Shown here: positions 11,761 to 22,771 of the stretch, piece by piece
How the letters are laid out: each line of letters opens with the position of its first letter
Position numbering within the stretch: position 1 is the stretch's first letter
Source: Spirogloea muscicola
Taxonomy: Eukaryota > Streptophyta > Zygnematophyceae > Spirogloeales > Spirogloeaceae
Assembly: GCA_009602725.1 (NCBI GenBank)
Contig: WELB01000047.1
Coordinates: forward strand, 444,713-486,818
Reading direction: 5' to 3'
DNA: 42,106 nucleotides
The notes under the pieces: generated by a model
The model's database searches: none
What the model was told of the DNA's origin: nothing
Seen by the model: only the letters and a program-made list of their open reading frames with translations
Position numbers and translations under genes: made by a program

Positions 11761-12930
11761 TTCCAAGGGGTCGAGCGCTGTGAAAAGAGGGCGCTGTAAG
11801 AGGAGCAGCTCTTTCAAAGATGGGCGAGGGCTATGAGAGGCCAGCCCGAATTGTAAAGTCAGAAAGACCAGCAGCCAGGAAGAGAGCAAGCGCGGCCAGA
11901 TTAACTGGTGGCTGGGAGAGGCCAGCCCAAAAGAATGGACAAGGTCTGAAGGAGTCGGAGTGCTAAGGACTGAGACAGCAGTAAGCGAAATCTCAGTAAC
12001 CTCTCGTCAGTAGATGCAAGTCTGAGTAGCTAGCAGGCGGAAAGACGTCGCCCTGACGGAAGCCGGAGGCCGCCGCCAGAGCGCGGCCTGCGCGCAAGTG
12101 GACCGCAAAAGCTAGGGACCGCGGGTGATCTGAGTACTTGCGCTCCAGGAAGCAGTCCCCTGGGCGAAAGCCAGAGCTGCCAGAGGCTAGAGCAGGCCAG
12201 CACGCAGGTGCAGGCGGGAGATGGAAACCATTAGTAGAGTGGCTGATAGCCCAGCCACTCTACTAAAAAGAAGAAGTGGCTCTCTCAATGGGGGCAAGGG
12301 CCGTGAGAAGCCAGCCCGACAAGAATTGACCCAGTAGATGGCGATGGCTGTAATTGGCCCGCCCACAACTTATGACTAAAAGAAAATGTGAAATGTGGGG
12401 CTAGTAAAAGCGCTGAAGCACACAGCGATTCGAGTGGCCACTGTGCTCAGTCTTCCTTGTTGAGCAGGAGTAGCAGCTCCTTCTGAAGAAAGCAATGGCT
12501 GTGAGAGAAGGCGCGCGGAGCGCATGCGATGAAAGGGAGGCCAATTCAAGCCGATAGTGTTCAGGCAGAGTCTGGTGCAAATTAAACTTGACGACGTAAT
12601 ATGGAGACCTGAAGTAAGGTGCCTAAGGCGCAGTAGTACCCACGGGTGAGCACAAACAAGTCCGACAAACTAACTTGGGGATAAGCTCTTCTGTGTGAGC
12701 GATAAGAAAACACTTCCAGGAGAGGGCGGTGGCTGTGATTGACCAGCACAGAAATAAGTGAACAAGGATTCGAAGTGGCCAGAAAACGCTAAATGCACAT
12801 GGCGACTCAAGTGGCCACTGGTCCTCAATGCCCCCTGTCAATATCCTCTGCGAGAGGCCAGCCCAGAAGAAGTGAGCTCTTCCAACGAGAGAGAGACTCT
12901 TTTAGGCTCGCCAGGCTTGCGCGGCGGGCT
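11761..12930 (-). repeat. repeat block, hairpin repeats and R2 fragments
   Basis: Hairpin cores lie at about 11827-11847, 11908-11927 and 12297-12318, with weaker ones at 12350 and 12731. Between them, 12030-12110 resembles the R2 module (CCCTGACGGAAGCCGGAGGC). A short inverted repeat lies at 12234-12264, where GAGTGGCTG...CAGCCACTC surrounds a few bases. No protein-coding signal was seen. Confidence 0.6.
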
Positions 12931-12933
12931 GTG

Positions 12934-13191
12934 TCCCGCAGGCGAGGTGAGCCGGCTGACTTCAACGCCGCTGGCTCGTGGGCCCAGGTCTATCGTATGC
13001 GTCTGTCAGTCTCCCTCCAGCGGTCCATGGCCCACGCCTTGCATCTGCGTGCTGGCCGTGCTCTCGCTGCGGCCTCCGGCTTTCGTCAGGGGGATAGTTT
13101 ACCGGCAGCTAGTCTGTCGGATGTGAGGCTCCTCACTCGTAACTACTAAGTGGTCCATCCTCCCCCGTTCTGCGATAGCCTCTTCAGGCCC
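12934..13191 (+). repeat. intact R2 module
   Basis: This is the reverse complement of the element at 32739-32895 and of 1-175. In this orientation R2 is followed directly by an R1 unit (13192-13296). At 32634-32895 the same two modules appear in the mirrored order on the other strand. R1 plus R2 is therefore probably one composite element of at least 0.35 kb. Confidence 0.8.
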
Positions 13192-13590
13192 CGCAGTCGC
13201 TGCTTAGCTCGTAGTTTGGCCCCTTCGAACCTTGTCAATTCTTTTCGGGCTGGCTTCTCACAGCCCTTGCCCCCATTGGAAGAGCCACTTCTTCTTCTAG
13301 TCTGTCGGATGTGAGGCTTCTCACTCGTAACTACTATGCGGTTCATCCTCCCCCGTTCCGCCAAGGCCTCTTCAGGCCCCGCAGTCGCTGCTTAGCTCGT
13401 AGTGTGGCCCCTTCGAACCTTGTCAATTCTTTTCGGGCTGGCTTCTCACAGCCCTTGCCCCCATTGGGAGAGCCACTTCTTCTTCCGCAGTCGCTGCTTA
13501 GCTCGTAGTTTGGCCCCTTCGAACCTTGTCAATTCTTTTCGGGCTGGCTTCTCACAGCCCTTGCCCCCATTGGGAGAGCCACTTCTTCTT
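13192..13590 (+). repeat. tandem amplification of the 105-bp R1 unit, three copies
   Basis: Copies lie at 13192-13296, 13380-13484 and 13486-13590. They differ by only one or two substitutions by eye (for example TAGTTTGG against TAGTGTGG, and TTGGAAGAG against TTGGGAGAG). Copies 2 and 3 abut almost directly. About 83 bp of flanking R2-end sequence separates copies 1 and 2. Each copy contains the hairpin core in reverse orientation and an AAGGTTCGAAGGGGCC segment on the minus strand. Confidence 0.9.
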
Positions 13591-13740
13591 CTTTCCGTCA
13601 GGGGAATTGTTTCCGGCAGCTAGTCTGTCGGATTTGGGGCTCCTCACTCGTTGTTATTGAGTGATTCATCCTTCCCCGGGTTTGCGAATAATAACGCTTC
13701 TGGCTTCTTCTGTAGTTTGGCCCCTTCGAACCTTGAAGAG
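13591..13740 (+). repeat. right end of the repeat block
   Basis: An R2 end copy (CCGGCAGCTAGTCTGTCGGA, then CTCCTCACTCGT) is followed by a truncated R1 piece (TAGTTTGGCCCCTTCGAACC) that stops at about 13735. The sequence then changes abruptly to GC-rich gene sequence, marking a repeat insertion boundary beside the SERINC exon. Confidence 0.7.
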
Positions 13741-13900
13741 TCTCGCGCTCTGCTACGTGATGAGCTGCCGCTTCCTGCAGCTTCTCCAGTCGCCAGTCCC
13801 GCCAGCCGGGCCTTGCGCCGCACGCCACGCCCCCGCCGCCACGCGGCGCCCCCGACGGCGGCTGCGGCGGCGGAGCGGCGAGAGGCGGCAATGAGTATAC

Positions 13901-14093
13901 CTGACAGAGACTTGAGCGCAGGTTGGCTGTAGTCCCGGATGAGCCAGGCGGCGACCGAGGTGACGACGAAGATGGAGGCGTATATCCATTTGGAGACGCG
14001 GCGGTGGGAGCCGCCAAAGCTGCATGCGGCGCAGAGGCAGCCGGCCACCGCGCTCTCTGTGCAGGCGGCGGCGCAGCCCGCGCAGAGCGGCAT
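13901..14093 (-). pseudogene. SERINC/TMS1 family membrane protein, first exon only
   Basis: The exon (14093 down to 13901) starts with ATG and ends at a good donor (GTATAC), phase 1, giving 64 residues. It has the SERINC N-terminal signature: a Cys/Ala-rich start (MPLCAGCAAACTESAVAGCL), then CAACSFGG, then a basic stretch and first membrane helix (RRVSKWIYASIFVVTSVAAW) followed by LIRDYSQP. SERINC proteins are multi-pass (about 10 helices, around 400 residues) and are linked to serine and phospholipid incorporation or scrambling. No further SERINC exon was found to the left. Repeats begin 160 bp after the donor and the next sequence is an unrelated gene at about 10683. It is therefore an orphaned or truncated gene start, a gene with a first intron longer than the window, or an assembly misjoin. 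Confidence 0.65.
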
Positions 14094-14145
14094 TCGCTCG
14101 ATATAGACAACGTCCGCGCCTCTTAAGACTAAAATTGATGCCGGA
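14094..14145. promoter_or_regulatory. very short interval between divergent SERINC and Lon starts
   Basis: Only 44 bp separate the SERINC ATG (14093, minus) from the candidate Lon ATG (14138, plus). No TATA box is visible. Either the transcripts overlap at their 5' ends, Lon starts elsewhere, or one of the two is not expressed. Confidence 0.35.
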
Positions 14146-17100
14146 AACGGCGGCGGCGGCAACGGCGGCGGCGGCGGCGGCAACGGCGGCGGCGGCGGCG
14201 GCAACGGCAAGCCGCTAATCGAGGAGCCCCCGGACTCGCCTCAGGGGGGCAACGCCATCGTACCAGCTGGGCCCCGGCCGGAGAACTTTCCAAAAGTGAG
14301 TTAATTATATTAGGAACAATTAACCAACTTATCAGTCTACTTTGTGCATAGAAGGTAGAGCCTGTACAGTGGCTAAGTCCTCTTAAGTCCTTAAACCCTG
14401 CCCACTTTTAATTTCCTTGGTTAAACCCTGTAACATGGCTCTCCTTTTGCTTCAATTGCTTGTTCTATCGCAGTACTTGTGCATGATACTTAAATCCTTC
14501 AAAGAACAACAATCCTACCCCCTTTCAAATGGTTATTATGCTGACAGGTCTTCATCTTGATCACCTCATACCTTACCTGCCGTCCCCAATACGCTCTCAC
14601 TTGCTCCTCAGCTTTCCTGCTACAAAGGCTGCCCAAGCTTATGCCAGTGAATTTGTTGCAATGCTGACCTTTGTAATACGCTGGAGGATGATATACTTTC
14701 ACAGGATAGAGCAGCCTCCTGCAGCTTTGATCCCCTCCTCCTCCTTCCCGTCCGTCTACTGTGCTACATTTCCGTAATTAGCCCGCAATTTTAGCAAAGT
14801 CACCAAGTCCAATCCATACCTTCACAGCGCTTGCTGGAGCCCGTCATGTGACACGGGACCAGTCTGAACACCTGATACTGTAACACGCTCTCGTCATATG
14901 GCCATGGCCTCGGTCTGCACACCTTGATGCTTGCGACATGTTCTTGCCAGGTGCTGGCGGTTCCATTGACACGGCGGCCTCTCTTCCCAGGCTTCTTTGT
15001 GCCGGTCACCATCAAGGTGAGCAAAGCTACTGCAGCCAAGCCGTCTGGTGCAGTGCCAAGTGCTGATTGCATGGGAATGATTTATTCACTTCGTGGAGCA
15101 CGGGTGTACTGTTTGGAGAGTGGAAAAGTTTGCATGCTATTTCGTGTTGTCTCTGGTTCGTTTGCAATCATGTTACATTCATTTGTAAAGCACCCCAAGT
15201 AAAAAGACAGGTCATGAAAATTTCCTGGTTATCCTGACCAGCTTAAGCTGCTTGGAGCGACTCGTCACTGCTCTTGACTCAGCTCTCTGCTTTGCCGTTG
15301 CTTTCATGAGCAGGCAGTCGAACGTGGTCTAAGGTCTTGGCTTGTATCCGGGTTTCGGAATTAGGATTCAAGGTTTAGGATTAGGGTTGACTTGTTTGTG
15401 ATCTGTCACCTTAGTGTGTTCCTCTGACCTCCTGCAGTGCCGTGTTCCCAGGACAACAAGCTGGCGGACGCCTTAGCTGAGCTGCGGATCAGGGGCGTGC
15501 CTTACGTCGGGGCCTTTCTAACGAAGGAGGCCAGTGTGCGGGACGGAGCAGGTGCAGAGCTGTCAGCAGCTGCCGAGCCCTCAACAGGCGAGGAGCTTTA
15601 CAACCGCCTGCACACACATGGTACTTTTGCTCAGGTGATTGAAGTCATCTACAGACTCATCCCCTATGCAAGTTTTAATTGTTCACTCACAGGCTTCAGG
15701 AGTCTTGGCATGAGGTTATTAAGGTTGTTATCAATTGTGTGTCATTCATGTTGTCTCAATCTTCTCTATAACTTCTTCTTACGACAGTGCAGCTTTAGAT
15801 GCAAGCCTTGCTATTTGAAGATTGCTCCGTGAAATTTTCGGAAATCTTCGATGCTGTTGGGGTTTCTTGTTCAATACTTCGTAATTTCAGCGGCTGAGGA
15901 CTGCACCTGACGACTGACTAAGCAGTTATTTGTCCTGCCTTGCCTTCTCTTCTCTTCGTACATGGTTCTATAATAGATGTTGTCAGGGGCTCTCACATTG
16001 ACCTGCTGTTTGTTGGAAAGCGTGTAGGTGACCAATGTGGTGCGCTCCTTGGATGGTGAAGGTGCGCAGGTCCTCCTCATGGGCCATCGTCGTCTGCGAC
16101 TCACCGGACTGGTCAGTCTTTCTGTATGCCATGGCCAATAACACTCATCAGGTGCACATAGAGTATTCGCAGGTCAAAACCCCAGTAAACAGATGAGTTG
16201 CAGGTCAGTCTTAGGAAAGATTGACTAATTATCTTTGTTATGATTGCCTTACTTGAAGGTTGACAGCGAGCCGCTCAGTGTCACTGTCGAGCATCTGAAG
16301 GTAAATCAGGAACGCTAGCCTCTGACAGCTCATTGAGGAAAGTCAAGTTCTTGCCACCGCAAGAGAATGTGGAATCTTCACCGTCAGCCTTGACACTCGC
16401 CGTTGTAGAAGTGGCTTGTATAGAAGTGGCATGTATTGTTAGCCTTTACTCTTTCCGTCGACAAAGTGGCATAAGAAGGCCTATTGACGTCATCTCGTCC
16501 CCAGTAATAGGTGTCAATTGACATCAATAAAGTGATGGGCCTTTTTTCTCTCTTGTTGATGTGCCCGTGAGGCCCTTGTTCCTACAAGAGTGTCCGGCAC
16601 TTGTAACAGCTTCTCATACAATGGACTTACATACGACATCCTCAGCCAAGCCAAACTTATACATCTATACTCCCCACTGTGTTCCTGTTGCAGGATCAGC
16701 CTTTTGACTCGAGTAGCGATATCCTGAAGGCAACAGTGATGGAGGTGGTGTCAACCATGAAAGACCTGATGAGGCTCAATCCACTCTATAAGGAGCACAT
16801 CTCAATGTTCATTCAGGTAGAGCTCAGTGGCTACCTCAAATCATCCCTTGGCTTGAGTAGATTGCGAGGGTCCTGCAATTGCTGCCAATGCTTTTAGCTG
16901 TTATGGTAAATGTTCTGGAGGATCTCACTTGCGATGCTGAAGTGACATTTAGCAGGAGCTACTCTCTGTGCTGATAGGAGTCTCTGTCACAGAATTTGGC
17001 CAATTCTTGTAAGTCCGCTGATAAGTCTGCTCCATGGTGCAGCATGTGGGCGAGTTCAATGCATCACGAATGGCGGACTTTGGAGCCGCCCTTACAACAG

Positions 17101-20100
17101 CTGACGAGCCAAGCCTGCAAACTATTCTGGAAGAGCTCAATGTAAGATTATGATTGCATGCCAGGGCAGCTTCATATGTGTATGCCCACTTGGCATATCT
17201 TGCTGTTATTGCTCCATTGCTTCTTAATCTTGAGGCTCAAAGTTCAACTTAGGCATCTCTTGCTGAAAGCTTGGCTCGCATGTCTTGCAAGCTGACTGCC
17301 AGATAGTATATATTGCACAGGTAAATCAACGTCTTGACAAGACACTTTTGTTGCTAAAGAGAGAACTTGAGCTCTGCAAGTTGCAGGCAGGACTTTCCAC
17401 ACCTCGACCAGCTTTGCTTGTGCTTTCTTTGTGTTGTGTTGTGTGGATGTTTGCCCTTGTCCAAGCCTCCACCCACGTCTGAGTGTTATTTTAGTATCAT
17501 TCTGGCTGATAATGTGCTGGCCATGAAGCAGAGGCCAGTTTAGTGCGCTTGGAGCTTGGAGCTCATAACCAAGGCCTACTATCACTTACTTTCTGTGTCA
17601 GTCTGGGTCATATAGGCAAGTATCGCGAAAGGGGTTGAAGAGAAGATCAGTGGAGAGCAGCGGCGCTTCCTTCTCATGGAGCAACTGAAGGCTATAAAAA
17701 AGGTCTGCCAGGCACCCTGACAACAGCTTATAAGTGCGCCAGTGCTGCCTGTTGCTGCCAGAGTGACCCATCCTTAGAGCTTCTGCCACGCATTCTTTGT
17801 GTCCCGAGCATAGCTATGTGTAAGGATTGTCTCAGCACCCGTGCTAATTGCTGACTTTATAAATTGCAGGAGTTGGGGTTGGAGAAGGATGACAAATCTG
17901 CTCTGCTCGGTAAGCTCGCCCTTTGACGTGATGCTCGCAACATCTATAATATAATGTGTGACCATGGTCTGAGTCTGTCAGTACAGAGGAATCTGGGTTT
18001 GCTTTGGCCTGCACAGAACATGTAGATGGCTAACTTCTGTCTGCCTATAACTCAGATGATTAGCAACCTGCCTCTGGAGTTTTCAGCTAAGGGCATGTTA
18101 GGCAAGTGCGATGAACGCCCGCATATGCTGCAGGCAGGTTCAGAGAGAAGCTGCAGCCCAACCTTGCGAACTGCCCTCCGCATGTCCTAAGTGTCATCGA
18201 GGAGGAGATGGCCAAGCTGTCTAATCTCGAAGCCTCGTCCTCTGAGTTCAATGTGACTCGCAATTACCTGGACTGGCTCACATCTTTGCCTTGGGGCAAC
18301 TTCAGGTACTCAATAGACCTTCATTTGTGAGCCAGCTGTGTTGCTCCTTTATCGACTTCATAAGCCCTCCCTCCTTAACGTAGAATGATCCTGCTTGCAT
18401 GCCTGACTCATAGCTACTTGTTCTCTTGTTGTCCTTTATCTGGACATTCAAAAATTGACGTGACATCGATGCATGCGTTTGTATGCAGACCTACAGACCT
18501 GCTTCTTGAATCGAAGCTTAGTCTGCATTTGTAGAGAACAATATGTGCTATATCTCAGCACCCTGCCAGCAGTGATTAGCTCTGGGTTGCTACGTCAGGG
18601 TGAACGCCATATGAGAGTTGTAGGCAAGCTGAGTGTCCTGATTGGTATTGCCCAAGTCGTAACAGGGGTATCCACCCTCTATTTGCTGCAGTGAAGAAAA
18701 TTTTGATGTGAAACAAGCGCAAAAGGTCCTGGATGCCGAGCATTATGGCTTGGAGGATGTCAAAGAGCGTATACTTGAGTTCATTGCTGTCGGGAGGCTT
18801 CGTGGATCTGTGCAAGGTATCCATTCCTTTATTGCAGTACTTATTTATGAAGCCGAGCTGTGTATTGGTGTCACTCACCTCCTTGCCATGGTTGCTTCTA
18901 CTCGCTTGATATCTCATAAGCTGTTGGTGCTCCAGGGAAAATCATCTGCCTGTCAGGACCTCCAGGGACTGGCAAGACGTCGATAGGGAAGTCCATAGCC
19001 AATGCTCTTGGGCGCAAATTCTATCGATTTTCTGTTGGTGGCCTTTCTGATGTTGCTGAGATCAAGGTAATAATCTCTTCTTGATATGCTTAGCAAGTAC
19101 AGTTTCCTAGTTTTGTAAAGGAAATCGTTTGCAACCAGCAATCAAGAATGTTATGCTACTCTTCTGGTTTGATATGTCAGGGGACTTCAATGTGTTCATT
19201 ATTGACTGTCCTTCGAAATATGGCTTCCATGTAAAGGAGCATACAAGGTGAGGCTCTTTACATTGAAGCTCTTTGCACACGTTCATGCTGAGAGTATGAG
19301 CTGCTAATCTGGCTTGGTAGTGTTTGCATGGTCTTGCAGGGCCACAGGAGAACTTACGTTGGTGCGATGCCTGGAAAAATGGTGCAGTGCTTGAAGGCCA
19401 CGGGGTCAGCTAACCCGCTCGTCTTGATTGATGAGATTGACAAGGTGCAAAATCAAGCAATCAGATCCTCCTGGATCTGGTATACACCTAAGCTGTGCAT
19501 GTTAAGGAGTGATGTGCACCTCAAATCGATTTCTATTGTCGGGTCATTTGCCAGGATGCAGTGCTGATGACTCTGACACTTGCCTCTCAGCTCGGGAGGG
19601 GTCATGCTGGTGACCCGGCTAGCGCTTTGTTGGAGCTGCTGGACCCAGAGCAGAATGCGAACTTCTTGGACCACTACTTGGACGTGCCTATTGACCTCTC
19701 AAAGGTCCGTGCACGCTTAGAGGACCTTGCTGTACAGTCTTGAGCCGGCATGCTCCTGGGTTCGCATTCCCACGGGAAGGCGGTGGGAAAAGTAGGCTTG
19801 CGCAGAGTGGGTTCATTGATTGGTTACTCTAAGGGATGAAAGGACAAACAAAAGGCATGTATCTGGCCAAATGTTGGATTGACCAGAAGGTTTCTGCAGG
19901 TGCTATTCGTATGCACCGCGAACATGATCGAGAGCATCCCTGGTCCCTTGCTGGACCGTATGGAAGTCATTCGCCTGGTCGGTTACATTGCTGATGAGAA
20001 GATGCATATCGCGCGTGGTTACTTGGAGCCGTCTGCCAGGGACACTGCAGGGGTCAAGCCGGAGCAGGTACAGCACCGTGTCCAAGCCCACTTGTCACAC

Positions 20101-22435
20101 GCGGTGCTTGTGCAAGTGCTTCCTCCTAGAGGATGTTGTCCTAGAGTTCTGCTCAATAGTGCATGCGCTTCATTCAATTCAATAGTTTTACTTCAATAGC
20201 TTTTATTGAGCATAACGCCTACTAATGTCTGTCATTCTGCTCAATGGAGTGCCGCGTCCCTCCTTCTCAACTGACAGGTAGAGATGACGGACGATGCACT
20301 CAGGGAGCTAATAGAGACGTACTGCCGAGAGGCTGGCGTGCGCAGCCTGCAGAAGCACATTGAGAAAATCTACCGCAAGGTGCCTTAGCTAACAACCTTA
20401 ACCCTTTGTGCTTGAATTTGTCGTGCCCTTCCTCTAAATTTGTCATCATTTTGTTCCTTGCACTCGTGAGATGCTAGTGGCCTGTGGCCTGCTCGAATCC
20501 AGGGTGTGAGGAGTTTTTCCAAGCTAGCACATCACAGTGGCTGCCTGCAGTAGCGTCGTCCAATAGAGCATGTACAAGGATTGGCATGTTGGGATGACAA
20601 GAGCAGCATCTTTGTGGCAGCTGAGATGCAACAGGGCACACCTAAAGAGTTGCACAGAGATTGCGTGTTTACTGATGGTCTTGGTCCCAAATCTCTGTCG
20701 TCTTCCCCAGATTGCGCTGAAGTTAGTCAGAGAACAACCTGAAATACTACCTGACATGCCAGCTGCATTAGAACACACACCAGCTATATCAATGCCTGCA
20801 GAGGGGGGGTCTTTGAGCAGCAACAAGGACTTGGTTGAGAGAATTTTGGAGGGCGACAGAAATGACAAGGATGACATTGCAGCAGAGCTGATGGATATAA
20901 CCAAGGAGGTGGTACTCTTGGAGCCCATGAGTTTGTCTGGCAATCTTGTGACATACTTGCTCTTGTATACAGCTATGTGTTGTTAATGTACTTAGAAATC
21001 AAGTGTGATCTGACTGGTCTTGCTGTTTAAGCAAATTAGATTGCTCTTATGTCAGGGTTTGATATTGCCTGATGGGTTCAGCCAGCTAGTCCGTAGCAGC
21101 CCACACCTACCAGTCAGCTTTCTGCATGATGGGCCCTTGTTGACTTTTCTGCAGCTACTGGCTGCCATGCATCATGGGCCCTTTGTTCGTTCTGTTATTG
21201 TTGATATAGAAGCTGAGAAGCTCACAGATTGCATCCTACCATCTTGCGCACAGGATGAAGCAGGGTCAATACCTGCCGAGTTGGTGCCAGATGCAGGACC
21301 TGCCAACTCAGACGTGAAAGTGGAAGAGAGCAAGCCGGAGGGGACTTCAAAGATTGTTGTTGATGACAAGACCTTGGTGGACTATGTAGGCAACCCTGTA
21401 TTTCAGAACGAGAAGCTATATCAGCAGACCCCCATTGGGGTTGTGATGGGCTTGGCGTGGACTGCAATGGGTGGTTCAACACTCTACGTCGAAACAAGCG
21501 TGATTGAGCAGGTCTTGACTTGTAGTGACTGTGTCAATTTAGCAGTTGTTGGTCATTCATTCACTTGTGAGAAAGAGCATACGCGTGACTTCTCTGAGGC
21601 AAGCGTGCTATACTACTGGACATACTGCTGCTCTCAACGTTTGACTCGTATGCTGAGCAGGGGGACAACAAGGGTCAGCTGAGCATCACCGGCCAGCTGG
21701 GCGATGTCATGAAGGAGAGCGCTACGATCGCGCACACGCTTTCTCGCCAGCTGCTTCGCAAGATTGACCCTCTCAACAATTTCTTTGCTAACAGCCGGCT
21801 GCACATGCACGTGCCTGCGGGTGCGACGCCCAAGGACGGCCCCAGCGCCGGGTGCACCATGATCACCTCAATGCTGTCCTTGGCCATGAACAAGGAGGTG
21901 AAGAAGGACCTTGCCATGACAGGCGAGGTTACTCTGACGGGCCGAGTCCTGCCCATTGGCGGGGTAAGTTCTTGGTGACCTGCCAGTCTTACCAGAAAGC
22001 ATGCACACCTTGGTTTAGATTGGCAGGGGCATTATCGGGCATACTTATTAGTCGACAGCAACCCAGTCTATGCTGAGGCCTTCATTGTGTTAGCAAGACT
22101 TTGTTCAGCTCCACAGCCTTCACACTTGAAAGCCATACGTTCTGATTTGGGTGGTCAGTCCTTAACCTTTTCAGAAAAAGCAATGTTAGAAGAAGTTGAT
22201 GGGAATCCCGCCGTCTAGCTGACTTGCCAGCTCATGCTTCACATCTGTGTGCCAGGTGAAGGAGAAGACAATTGCTGCTAGGCGCAGCGGAGTGCGGATA
22301 GTCGTATTCCCAAGTGCAAACAGGCGGGACTATGACGAGCTGCCAGATCATGTCAAGGAGGGGTTGGATGTGCACTTTGTGGAACATTATGACGAGATCT
22401 TCAAGCTGGCCTTTGACGAAGAAGAGCGCCAATGA
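14138..22435 (+). CDS. Lon protease, mitochondrial type (ATP-dependent serine protease), 21 exons
   Basis: Lon unfolds and degrades damaged or oxidised proteins in the mitochondrial matrix. Exons: to 14295, 14951-15016, 15452-15634, 16028-16111, 16259-16300, 16694-16816, 17043-17141, 17321-17386, 17616-17702, 17870-17909, 18134-18305, 18692-18816, 18936-19066, 19340-19444, 19591-19704, 19900-20067, 20278-20379, 20711-20908, 21254-21511, 21661-21963 and 22256-22435. All phases join. Exons 2-21 give 881 residues; with exon 1 this is about the length of plant Lon1. Numbering from exon 2: substrate-binding N-domain ([20 protein letters not shown]) 1-200, coiled coil ending EQLKAIKK at about 250, Walker A GPPGTGKT at 370-377, Walker [10 protein letters not shown] at 432-440. 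The catalytic pair is Ser783 (GPSAG) and Lys826 (VKEK), 43 residues apart as in other Lons. The C-terminus EEERQ lacks a peroxisomal SKL signal. Intron 8 begins with GC. Exon 1 has no in-frame ATG; the ATG at 14138 is one frame off. Confidence 0.95.
14145..14213. repeat. (GGC)n with interspersed AAC at the Lon 5' end
   Basis: Three GGC blocks are separated by AAC triplets. In the frame that continues into Lon it encodes a Gly/Asn-rich stretch. In the frame of the ATG at 14138 it encodes Ala/Thr. On the minus strand it reads as Pro/Leu. Confidence 0.9.
15340..15395 (+). repeat. degenerate telomere-like motifs in a Lon intron
   Basis: Several imperfect TTTAGGG/TTAGGAT-like heptamers lie in a row (AAGGTTTAGGATTAGGGTTG and neighbours) within the intron between exons 2 and 3. 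Their density is higher than in nearby introns. It could be an interstitial telomere-like tract or chance in T/G-rich intron sequence. Confidence 0.4.
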
Positions 22436-22771
22436 TGTGCATTATGTATCTGAATTGCTCAGCCGGCACACATACTTGTGATTGCCAGGCTCTTCAAATC
22501 GAAACATGGGCTCCATTGGCCTGGACTGCCTACTGACTTGGTATAATCTCTGTAGTTGTGTATATGCATAAGGTTGCGTCAGATTGAGCTTCTGCTGTAT
22601 GGTTGGTTCTTGTATAAGCTGTACATCATTTTGGGGAGGTGATCTGGCATGAGATTGTAGAACGATCAGGCAACTTGCTTCAAGGCTTGCACTTCAAGTC
22701 AGCAGCTTCGTAAAATTTTAGCTCTGCAGTCGCTGCATCAGACACCCAAGTCGTTATGCAACACCTTACAC
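22436..22771. other. convergent 3' intergenic region
   Basis: This lies between the Lon stop and the stop of the minus-strand 167-residue gene, so both 3' UTRs and termini probably lie here. No AATAAA or TGTAA signal was clearly placed. Nothing else was recognised. Confidence 0.5.
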
